From Candidatus Villigracilis propinquus (GTDB lineage: Bacteria; Chloroflexota; Anaerolineae; Anaerolineales; Villigracilaceae): 64,000 nt of DNA. Made by a program: the position numbers and the translations under genes. The DNA is taken from assembly GCA_016714565.1 (NCBI GenBank), contig JADKDM010000037.1, positions 62,001 through 126,000 of the forward strand, read 5' to 3'. The notes below the pieces were generated by a model, which was not told the DNA's origin, did no database searches, and was given only the letters and a program-made list of their open reading frames with translations. This document shows, in pieces, positions 9,126 through 16,290 of this stretch (positions are counted from its first letter, which is position 1; each line of letters opens with the position of its first letter).

Positions 9126-9362
9126 ATGAACTCACTCGAAGAGATGATTATGGAGGAAATTTCTACCCTGCCCGAAATGGAATTGATCGACGTTCTGGGC
9201 TTCATCCGCTATTTGAAATCCGAATCCCACGGCAAACACGAACATATCCAACAATGGCTCGAAGGTACACAAAAGAGCATCCACGCCAGAAAAGCCGAAT
9301 TGAAGATCACCGATGAAGACATCGCCGCGCAGATCCAAAAAAGGAATAGTCGGAAGAAGTAA
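9126..9362 (+). CDS. Small protein, DUF2281-like
   Basis: A 78-residue acidic helical protein. The N-terminal pattern LEEMIMEEISTLPEMELIDVL followed by GFIRYLKSES resembles the short DUF2281 or antitoxin-like proteins that precede toxin genes. No toxin gene follows. The basic C-terminus ends in KRNSRKK. The assignment rests only on the look of the N-terminal helix pair. The ATG at 9126 is preferred to an upstream in-frame one because of the AGGAGG site. Confidence 0.55.
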   Translation: MNSLEEMIMEEISTLPEMELIDVLGFIRYLKSESHGKHEHIQQWLEGTQKSIHARKAELKITDEDIAAQIQKRNSRKK

Positions 9363-9514
9363 CCCGCCTCCCTCCGCGCCCGCGCCTGCCCCGCCTCAAC
9401 CGGCAGGGTCCACGCTGAGGTATTTTTTAAGGCTGCCTTGCATCCTTTCAAATCCACAAAAAGACTAGCTCCCCGCTCAAGGCGGCGACGTCGCCAGGGA
9501 CGACGACGAGAGCA

Positions 9515-9567
9515 TATAGCGCGACATTAATATCACCTGAAAACGCGAGATAAATCTCGCGCTACTA
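9515..9567. repeat. Dispersed palindromic element, copy 1
   Basis: TAGCGCG at one end and CGCGCTA at the other flank an internal hairpin CGCGAGATAAATCTCGCG. The reverse complement of 54203-54262 aligns along this whole stretch. It sits in the 9363-9727 spacer, which otherwise holds a -10-like TACAAT at 9634-9640 and a small hairpin (CATCGCA/TGCGATG) before the next gene. Confidence 0.6.
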
Positions 9568-9727
9568 AGATTTTTCAACCTCGGGAAAACCACATCAGGC
9601 AACGAAACCGCAACACCCACTCCCCGCCGTTTTGCTACAATGCAAGGAAACTCAAATTAAATAGTCCCAATGGGTGAAAGTCCATCGCATAGTGCGATGT
9701 TAGAATTATCGTTCGAGAAAAGCTCCC

Positions 9728-10894
9728 ATGACAACGATCCGCACCCCCGCTAGAATCATTCCGCGCGCCTTCCCCGGCATCAAACCCGATGAAGTGCAGG
9801 AAATCATCATGAACAGCCGCATCAAAAGCTACCCCGCAGAAACCATCATCTGCCACGAGGATGCCTTTGAGCAAACCTTTTACATGATCCTAGAAGGCGA
9901 CCTGGAAGTCACCAAGAACATCAACAACTCCGAACAACGCCTGCTCAAAACACTAACCGCAGGGGATTTCTTCGGCGAAATGGCGCTCATCCACAACGCA
10001 TCACGCGCGGCAACGGTCAAGTCCCTCACCAGTGTCATCGTCCTTGAGCTGGATAAGGAAGGCTTCAACCGCGTTCTCAAACACAGCCCCAGCGTGGCAA
10101 TGGCCATGGTCGGAGAGATCAGCAAACGGCTAAGGCAGAACGATCAACTCGCCATCGAAGACCTGCGTATGCGCGCATCCGAACTCGCAGACGCCTATCA
10201 ACAGCTTGCCGAGCAGGAACTTGCCCGCCAGGAATTCCTATCCAACATCGCGCATGAATTACGCACCCCTTTAATGGTTGCCAGCGGGTACCTGCACGCT
10301 CTCAAAAAAGGGATGCTCAGCGGCGAGCAATTGCAAAACACGGTGGATACCATCTCCCGCAGCGTGGACCAGATCGTCACCCTCACCAACGACATTCTCT
10401 TTTTGCAGGAGATCGAGCTGGTCATCCCCGAGTTCCAGCCTGTAAATATTGTGGAAGTGGTTCAAAATGTGGTCAATAAATATACCGGCAAAGCGGGCGA
10501 ACGGCAGGTAAAGATCAAGCTCAAAGATGAACGCAACGTCCCCAACGTGCAGGGCGATTCGCAGTCGCTCGAAAGAGCCGTTACCGCGCTGGTGGATAAC
10601 GCAGTCAAGTTCAGTGCGCCCGGCGGCGTGGTGGAGATCCGCTTCGCCAGCTTCGAGAATAAGGTCAGTGTTGCTGTGGAAGATCACGGCATCGGCATTG
10701 ACCCGAAGATCCGCCCGCGCATCTTCGATAGGTTCGTACACCTCGAACGAAGCGGCGACGACCTATACGGTGGGCTCGGCATTGGCCTTGCCATCACGCG
10801 CCAGGTCATTCAGCAGCACAAAGGTTCGTTAGACGTGGAAAGTCAGTTGGGTAGGGGCAGCAAGTTCACCATCACGCTTTTGAAGTGGCTGTAA
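9728..10894 (+). CDS. Cyclic-nucleotide-binding histidine kinase
   Basis: A 388-residue soluble kinase. Residues 15-135 form a CRP-type cNMP-binding domain whose phosphate-binding cassette GEMALIHNASRAATV keeps the Glu and Arg that contact cyclic nucleotide. A coiled coil (about 136-170) joins it to HisKA (NIAHELRTPL) and an HATPase domain (NAVKFSAPGG, DHGIGID, GGLGIGLAIT). Direct control of a histidine kinase by cAMP or cGMP is inferred from the intact cassette. The lipoprotein gene follows after 31 bases and may be cotranscribed. Confidence 0.88.
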   Translation: MTTIRTPARIIPRAFPGIKPDEVQEIIMNSRIKSYPAETIICHEDAFEQTFYMILEGDLEVTKNINNSEQRLLKTLTAGDFFGEMALIHNASRAATVKSLTSVIVLELDKEGFNRVLKHSPSVAMAMVGEISKRLRQNDQLAIEDLRMRASELADAYQQLAEQELARQEFLSNIAHELRTPLMVASGYLHALKKGMLSGEQLQNTVDTISRSVDQIVTLTNDILFLQEIELVIPEFQPVNIVEVVQNVVNKYTGKAGERQVKIKLKDERNVPNVQGDSQSLERAVTALVDNAVKFSAPGGVVEIRFASFENKVSVAVEDHGIGIDPKIRPRIFDRFVHLERSGDDLYGGLGIGLAITRQVIQQHKGSLDVESQLGRGSKFTITLLKWL

Positions 10895-10925
10895 CTATTT
10901 GCAGCACGCGCGGTTCGGAGAAAAC

Positions 10926-11720
10926 ATGAAGCTCACCCCCAGGAAAATTTCCGTCATAATTGCCATCTGCCTGATCGGTTTGGCGGCCTGCAGCAACCTA
11001 TCTAACGGGCCGGAAGCGCAGCCGGTGGTACTCCCCTATACGCAAGTGGCTTCCCTAATTCCAAACACTGGCGAGTTGTGTAATAACCCGCTGTACCCTG
11101 TCCGCCAGGGCGCAAGCTGGGCCTATATCAACTCCGGCGGCCCAAACGGAACCTTTGCTTACAGCGACACGATCAGTTCTGTCCGCGCGGATGGGTTCAC
11201 TATTACCTCGCAGATCGCATCCCTCACCCGCACGCAGGAGTGGGCTTGTGAAGCGGGCGGCTTGAAGGCGCTGGAATTGGGCGGCGGCACAACCGCCAAC
11301 ATCACCGCGCAGGGCATCACCGCCGAATTCACCACCTCCGACATCACCGGCATCAGCCTGCCCGCCGTGATCGCCAGCGGCCAGCAATGGAATTACGACC
11401 TGAAGATCCACGGCTCCATCCCCATGCCCACCGAACAACAGGCCGAGTCCACCGGCACGTATTCCATCATCATGCAGGAGATCGGCTGGGAAACCGTCAC
11501 CGTCCCCGCTGGCACCTTCGATGCGGTAAAAATTCAAGCCAATTCCACTGTGGAAATTCTTGTACCCTTCGGCAATGAACAAGTCCCAATGAAATACACC
11601 GGCGCGAGCATCACCTGGTATGCACCGGGAGTCGGCTATGTTAAATTGGTGGAAAATTGGGATCTGGGCGGCGGTCCATACACTGCCACCACCGAACTGC
11701 AAACCTATATGATTCCGTAA
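10926..11720 (+). CDS. Lipoprotein of unknown function
   Basis: A 264-residue secreted lipoprotein. The signal peptide ends in the lipobox LAAC, with the acylated Cys at about residue 22. The mature part has no transmembrane segment and no catalytic motif I recognise. It shows a beta-rich pattern (PVRQGASWAYINS, FTITSQIASLTR, TVTVPAGTFDAVKIQANS) typical of extracytoplasmic proteins of this phylum. The start at 10926 has GGAG upstream; an earlier in-frame ATG at 10899 would spoil the signal peptide. Confidence 0.8.
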   Translation: MKLTPRKISVIIAICLIGLAACSNLSNGPEAQPVVLPYTQVASLIPNTGELCNNPLYPVRQGASWAYINSGGPNGTFAYSDTISSVRADGFTITSQIASLTRTQEWACEAGGLKALELGGGTTANITAQGITAEFTTSDITGISLPAVIASGQQWNYDLKIHGSIPMPTEQQAESTGTYSIIMQEIGWETVTVPAGTFDAVKIQANSTVEILVPFGNEQVPMKYTGASITWYAPGVGYVKLVENWDLGGGPYTATTELQTYMIP

Positions 11721-11723
11721 TGT

Positions 11724-11748
11724 GTATCGCAATATTTTATTGCGATAC
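11724..11748. terminator. Hairpin between convergent genes
   Basis: GTATCGCAAT pairs perfectly with ATTGCGATAC around a five-base AT loop between the lipoprotein and Nudix genes. It probably ends both transcripts, although the T-runs are poor. Confidence 0.6.
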
Positions 11749-11751
11749 CGG

Positions 11752-12243
11752 TCAGCGGAACACCATCTTCAATTGATCCCCTTCGTAAAACGAACGCGCT
11801 GAGAACGGCGCATCTCCCCGCTGCATGGCATGGATTTTCTCCAGCAGGATGGGCAGATCCTCCACCACAGGCAGATGAAGAACCGCCTCTTTGCTGACCC
11901 ATTCCACTGCTCCTTCTTTCGAAGCATTGACCTCGCCTGTTACATTTTCCCCGCACACCACAAACAAACACACTCCCGCTTCACCGGCATCCACCAGCAC
12001 AGTGCCGCACAGCCACAAGTCTGCGGCCACGCCTGCCTCTTCCTGCAATTCACGCGCCGCGGCAGATAGAACATCCTCGCCGCGTTCCACGTGGCCGCCG
12101 AGTCCGTTGTATTTGCCGGCCCACAAGCGTTTGGTTGGCGCGCCTTTGATTAATAAATATTCATCCCCGCGCCGGACGAAGATCGCCGTGCGGGGAATGA
12201 ACATATATCTATCTTTGGTAATGCCTTGGTCTGAAACGGGCAT
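11752..12243 (-). CDS. Nudix hydrolase
   Basis: A protein of about 163 residues with a complete Nudix box: GHVERGEDVLSAAARELQEE then AGV. It therefore probably hydrolyses a nucleoside diphosphate linked to another group; the substrate is not evident. The N-terminal IPRTAIFVRRGDEYLLIKG is the usual first strand pair. I chose the ATG at 12243 because the sequence after it is conserved-looking and because a hairpin at 12254-12283 lies just upstream; ATG at 12204 is the alternative. The tail EGDQLKMVFR is intact. Confidence 0.85.
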   Translation of the reverse strand: MPVSDQGITKDRYMFIPRTAIFVRRGDEYLLIKGAPTKRLWAGKYNGLGGHVERGEDVLSAAARELQEEAGVAADLWLCGTVLVDAGEAGVCLFVVCGENVTGEVNASKEGAVEWVSKEAVLHLPVVEDLPILLEKIHAMQRGDAPFSARSFYEGDQLKMVFR

Positions 12244-12253
12244 GATACAACCC

Positions 12254-12283
12254 GCTTCTTCGGGGCTAAGCCCCCGAAGAAGC
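12254..12283. terminator. Hairpin after the aldolase-like gene
   Basis: GCTTCTTCGGGG pairs with CCCCGAAGAAGC, eleven bases beyond the aldolase stop codon on the minus strand. A T-run is missing, so termination may be partial and the Nudix gene could be read through. Confidence 0.5.
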
Positions 12284-12293
12284 AATGACTTGA

Positions 12294-13712
12294 TTAATCA
12301 GCCAGGTCGCTGACATCTTCTGCGGCAACATCCTGCTTCACATAATCTGCGAGCACGGGCGCAACCTTGGCAGAGGTGATGAATTTATCTGTGTATTGTC
12401 TGGTGTCTTTCATGCCAAGCAGGCTGAACAGTTTATCGAACTGCGCTTCCCAGGCTTTGATGAGTTTATCCTTGGCGGCTTCAGGCAGCGCATAGGACTG
12501 GGCCTTGAAAGGACCTACCGCATTCTTGCGGGTCTTGTAATAGAACTGCTCATCGGTCATGCCGGGCTTGCGATCTGCCGCATTGTTCTTGTCCAACCAG
12601 GCGTACATTTCCTGTTTGAAATCCGCGGGAACATTGTCGAAGAACATGGTGGTGAAGTTGGTGGCGAGATGGACTTCAATGGCCTCATTCTGCACGAATT
12701 TATTGAAGTTCTCTTCTTCCACAGTGGAAGCGCCATGCTGAACGGTTCCGCCCATGCCGTAATCTTTGCGGGCAACACGGCTGAGATCGCGCAGCACATC
12801 GAAGGCGATAGTCACTTTGGCGATGGAGCCGTCCGCGAGGACTGTGCCACCGTGGGAGGTTCCGGTCAACACACTGATCTTGCTCAAGCCGGGTTTACCA
12901 GGAGCCAGCTTCTTCAGATTCTCATTGTAGGCATCCATGTAGGCGCGCAGTTCGGGTTCGGTGGAGTTGTTGGTTCCAACTTCGCCGATCTCACCACCGA
13001 TGGAAATGGTCACACCTGCGGGCTCGTTGGCGCGGATGAAAGCGGAGAGTTCCGCAGAAAGTTGGCTGTTCAACGCCTGCTGTTCGGGAACGGTCGGCAG
13101 ATTGATATCTACGAGCGTGGAGGTATCCACGTCAATGTTATAGAAACCGGCGGCCATCGCTTCGATGGAAAGGTCACGCACGGCTTGCAATTCGGCGGCG
13201 GCATCTGCGGCATAACGCTTGGCAGAAACCTGGAAGTGATCACCCTGAATGAAGACGGGGCCGGTAAACCCTTCCGACACTGCAGCGGCAAGAATGTTGG
13301 TGGCATATTCCGAAGGACGCTGAGCGGAGTAGCTCATTTCAGAGCGCGCCAATTCGAAGATGAAGGCGCCTGCGTTGAGCTTGTTCGCAGCGCGGAACAT
13401 GGCGCATGCGGCATGGAAGGACAATGCCCGCAAATTGAAGGCGGGGGTTGTGAAGGTCATTGGGACATCGCCTCGTCCACGGCCCATATAAAGATCATGG
13501 ATGGAGGCCGGGTATACGCCCAATTCCAAAGCGGCGGCGCGGATCAGGTAACGGGACCAGCCCGCAGATGAGTCTGAGGCGAGCGCGGAACGCTCCACCA
13601 GTTTCCCAATATTCTTCCTGAATTTGTTCGCGTCGAGTACTTTTACGTTCGCCCCGTCAACAGATAGGCTGTTGTCAACTAATGCAAGTAATTCTTTGAT
13701 TGTGGTAGACAT
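12294..13712 (-). CDS. Class II aldolase-like protein
   Basis: A 472-residue protein resembling class II (zinc) fructose-bisphosphate or ketose-bisphosphate aldolases. Likely metal and substrate motifs are FIQGDHFQ, IGGEIGEVG, LTGTSHGGT and GGTVQHGAST. It is longer than the classical 340-residue enzymes, with an extra helical C-terminal region of about 100 residues. The ATG at 13712 has AGGAGCG upstream; longer in-frame extensions look non-coding. Glycolysis or gluconeogenesis is the likely role, but the exact sugar phosphate is not certain. It is divergent from the unknown gene at 13826. Confidence 0.7.
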   Translation of the reverse strand: MSTTIKELLALVDNSLSVDGANVKVLDANKFRKNIGKLVERSALASDSSAGWSRYLIRAAALELGVYPASIHDLYMGRGRGDVPMTFTTPAFNLRALSFHAACAMFRAANKLNAGAFIFELARSEMSYSAQRPSEYATNILAAAVSEGFTGPVFIQGDHFQVSAKRYAADAAAELQAVRDLSIEAMAAGFYNIDVDTSTLVDINLPTVPEQQALNSQLSAELSAFIRANEPAGVTISIGGEIGEVGTNNSTEPELRAYMDAYNENLKKLAPGKPGLSKISVLTGTSHGGTVLADGSIAKVTIAFDVLRDLSRVARKDYGMGGTVQHGASTVEEENFNKFVQNEAIEVHLATNFTTMFFDNVPADFKQEMYAWLDKNNAADRKPGMTDEQFYYKTRKNAVGPFKAQSYALPEAAKDKLIKAWEAQFDKLFSLLGMKDTRQYTDKFITSAKVAPVLADYVKQDVAAEDVSDLAD

Positions 13713-13825
13713 GCTACGCTCCTGATGAAAAATGATAACTTGATTATAACTGGAAATAAACGATATAATTGAAAAGTCGTGAGACGATTTAGCCACAACC
13801 CCGTATATTATGCCAGGAGGCTCAA

Positions 13826-14347
13826 ATGAGTGATTTCTTTGAAAAAGTAAGCAGTCAGGTCGACCCATTCAAGAAGCTCGGTTCGTACATTCCCGGTTTT
13901 AGCGGCTATATTGAAAGACAGAACCGCCGCGACGCAGACAAGCTGCTGCGCGAAACTGTGGCGCGCCGATTCGAAGAGCAATGGAGCCGCGCATCCAACC
14001 TGCAGGTTGAGTTGGTAAACACCGGCATGATCAGCTATGTGGACGATATGGAAAAGGCAGTGCTCGTCCTGCGCACTTTCATCGACAAGATCAGCACGGC
14101 TTCACGCGGCTATTCCGGCTTGTTCGATGCTGTGAAGATCAACGAGAAGGAACTGGAAGCCATTTATCAATTCGATGCAGCTTTCTTCGATCTAGCCAAA
14201 CAGGTCGGCGACGCCCTGAACAATGTGGAAGCCAGCCTTGCCGATGAAACAGCATTGCCTGCCGCCATCCGCAACCTGACCACCCTTTCCCGTCTGGCAG
14301 TTGAAACTTTCGAGCGCCGCGCCGAAATCGTCACCGGCAGCGGATAA
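13826..14347 (+). CDS. Helical protein of unknown function
   Basis: A 173-residue soluble, almost fully helical protein with no signal peptide or membrane segment. GCCAGGAGG stands just before the ATG. The sequence (FGYIERQNRRDADKLLRE-like start, EKAVLVLRTFIDKIS, VETFERRAEIV) suggests a four-helix bundle or coiled coil. I do not recognise the family. It is divergent from the aldolase-like gene, with 113 bases between them, and has no obvious partner downstream. Confidence 0.75.
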   Translation: MSDFFEKVSSQVDPFKKLGSYIPGFSGYIERQNRRDADKLLRETVARRFEEQWSRASNLQVELVNTGMISYVDDMEKAVLVLRTFIDKISTASRGYSGLFDAVKINEKELEAIYQFDAAFFDLAKQVGDALNNVEASLADETALPAAIRNLTTLSRLAVETFERRAEIVTGSG

Positions 14348-14361
14348 TAAATTCATATCTT

Positions 14362-14429
14362 TATTGCGAGGTGGGCGCGACGACACTCACAGGTAGCCGG
14401 GCAAAGGTAAGACCGCCCTCGCAATGACG
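14362..14429. repeat. Dispersed repeat A, short copy
   Basis: Begins TTATTGCGAGG and ends CCCTCGCAATGACGA, the inverted ends of the repeat seen in full at 22285-22413 and 59062-59184. It fills most of the gap before the molybdenum-hydroxylase operon. Confidence 0.7.
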
Positions 14430-14442
14430 AAAACCAAATCCC

Positions 14443-15852
14443 ATGTGGAAAGAATATATCAACGCGACCTCCACCGACGAGGTCATCAAAATTCTCGCGG
14501 AAAAGAAAGAGCGCGCCCGCGTTGTGGCAGGCGGCACCGACCTTGTCCTCGAACTTGAGCGCGGCGTCCGCAAGGGCATTCAAACGCTCATCGACATTTC
14601 ACGCATCCCCACCCTTCAACAGATCATCATAGACGAAGACGACGTCATTCACCTTGGCGCACTCGTCACTCACAACGATTGTGCCGCATCCAAACTCATC
14701 CGCGACAGGGCCTATCCTCTCGCGCGCGCAGCCTGGGAAGTGGGCGCGCCGCAGATCCGCAACCGTGGCACGGTGGCAGGCAACCTTATCACCGCCTCCC
14801 CCGCCAACGACACCATCACCCCGCTCATGGCGCTGGATGCCAGCGTCACCCTGCTCTCCGCTCGAGGGGAACGCGTTGTTCCTTTAAGGGAATTCTACAC
14901 AGGCGTCCGCAAGAATGTGATGCAGGCTGATGAAATGCTTGTGGATATTTCCTTTCAAGCGTTGACAAAGAAACAGCGCGGGACGTTCATCAAACTGGCA
15001 TTACGGCGCGCACAAGCCATCTCCCTCGTCAACGTGGCGATCATTCTTAATCTGAAAGAGGATACCGTCAAATCGGCATCCATTACGCTGGGAGCGGTGA
15101 CTCCCATCATCACCCACGCCGTGGAAGCGGAAGAATTCCTCGCCAAGAAAAAACTGACCGACAAAAATATTGCCAAAGCCGCAGAACTCGCCGTTCAGTC
15201 CGCGCATCCCATTGACGATGTGCGCGGTTCCGCTGCCTACCGCCGCGAGATGATACGCGTCACCACCATGCGCGGACTCACCGCCATCCGTGACGGGGAC
15301 GAAAAAGCCGGAATGCCAAAGAAACCGGTTCTGCTGCAGGGCAGCCAAACCGCAGACCGTAGACAGCTGTCCGCAAGCAAGTTTCCCGAACAAACAATTG
15401 AAACAATTATTAATGGAAAGAAATATTCCTTCAACAGCGGGTACGACAAAACCTTGCTACGCCTGCTGCGGGAAGAAGGCATGTTAACCGGCACAAAAGA
15501 AGGCTGCGCCGAAGGCGAATGCGGCGCCTGCACCGTATTCCTCGATGGGCAGGCCGTCATGGCCTGCCTTGTCCCTGCACCGCGCGCGCATGGCGCAGAG
15601 ATCGTCACCGTAGAAGGTCTCTCGGATGGTGATCAACTTCATCCCGTGCAGGAAGCCTTCATCGAACATGGCGCTGTACAATGCGGGTATTGCACGCCTG
15701 GTTTCCTCATGTCTGGTGCAAAATTAATGGAAGAAAAAAGCAACCCCACCAGGAACGAGATCGAACAGGCCATCACCGGCAATCTATGCCGCTGCACCGG
15801 CTATTACAAGATCGTCAAAGCGATTGAAGACGCAAGCAAAATAAAAACTTAA
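14443..15852 (+). CDS. Xanthine dehydrogenase FAD/2Fe-2S fusion
   Basis: A 469-residue fusion of two subunits of a molybdenum hydroxylase. Residues 1-280 are the FAD-binding subunit (CoxM/XdhB type) with VVAGGTDLVLEL and RNRGTVAGNLI. Residues 310-469 are the iron-sulfur subunit (CoxS/XdhC type): the plant-ferredoxin cluster CAEGECGACTVFLDG and the second cluster CGYCTPGFLM with GNLCRCTGYY. It passes electrons from the molybdopterin subunit at 16291 to FAD and then an acceptor. Usually these are separate genes; the order FAD then Fe-S in one chain is notable. First gene of the operon. Confidence 0.93.
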   Translation: MWKEYINATSTDEVIKILAEKKERARVVAGGTDLVLELERGVRKGIQTLIDISRIPTLQQIIIDEDDVIHLGALVTHNDCAASKLIRDRAYPLARAAWEVGAPQIRNRGTVAGNLITASPANDTITPLMALDASVTLLSARGERVVPLREFYTGVRKNVMQADEMLVDISFQALTKKQRGTFIKLALRRAQAISLVNVAIILNLKEDTVKSASITLGAVTPIITHAVEAEEFLAKKKLTDKNIAKAAELAVQSAHPIDDVRGSAAYRREMIRVTTMRGLTAIRDGDEKAGMPKKPVLLQGSQTADRRQLSASKFPEQTIETIINGKKYSFNSGYDKTLLRLLREEGMLTGTKEGCAEGECGACTVFLDGQAVMACLVPAPRAHGAEIVTVEGLSDGDQLHPVQEAFIEHGAVQCGYCTPGFLMSGAKLMEEKSNPTRNEIEQAITGNLCRCTGYYKIVKAIEDASKIKT

Positions 15853-15861
15853 GAGGTATGT

Positions 15862-16284
15862 ATGGGAAAATATAGAAGTTCAGCAACACGCAGGGAAAAG
15901 CCGGTAAAACAGGGACCGCACTTTGTTTGGCGCGGGCTGGGGTGCCTGATGATGATCATCATTCCCGTCATCTCTTTTGCATCTGCTTTTGAACTCGTCA
16001 AATTCGGGTTGGCCAAAGGTTGGCCCATCCCATACCAGCTATTGGGCACTCCAAAACTCCCGGAGATCGTCTACAAGGTGGATGGACTCTGGCTGATCTT
16101 TGGCCGCCTTACCGGTATTCAGCACCTCTATGCGTATGCCAGTATTGGCATTCTGATCATGATCATGCTCAGCGGGCTAATCTCAGTGATCTATGCCGCG
16201 ATTTATCAGGCTCTCGGCCCATCACGCTGGGGACCCATGGATATGCCTCCGCCAAAATTCAGACCGAAAAAATACACACGCTAG
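15862..16284 (+). CDS. Small membrane protein in hydroxylase operon
   Basis: A 140-residue protein with two main hydrophobic helices (about residues 27-46 and 88-116), a basic N-terminus (KYRSSATRREKP) and a basic Pro-rich C-terminus (PPPKFRPKKYTR). It sits nine bases after the FAD/Fe-S gene and six bases before the molybdopterin gene, so it is cotranscribed and translated with them. A role in anchoring the enzyme to the membrane is inferred from position only. I do not recognise the family. Confidence 0.75.
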   Translation: MGKYRSSATRREKPVKQGPHFVWRGLGCLMMIIIPVISFASAFELVKFGLAKGWPIPYQLLGTPKLPEIVYKVDGLWLIFGRLTGIQHLYAYASIGILIMIMLSGLISVIYAAIYQALGPSRWGPMDMPPPKFRPKKYTR

Positions 16285-16290
16285 GAAACC

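Noticed and set aside
9126..9362. Toxin-antitoxin pair
   Set aside because: Only an antitoxin-like small protein is present; no partner gene lies on either side.
12396..13571. A 391-codon plus-strand ORF opposite the aldolase-like gene
   Set aside because: It is Gly/His/Phe-rich shadow sequence with no domain, and the minus-strand gene has a good start, ribosome site and motifs.
14362..14429. Possible tRNA or small structured RNA gene before the hydroxylase operon
   Set aside because: The inverted ends match the dispersed repeat family; no cloverleaf, anticodon loop or T-loop sequence is present.
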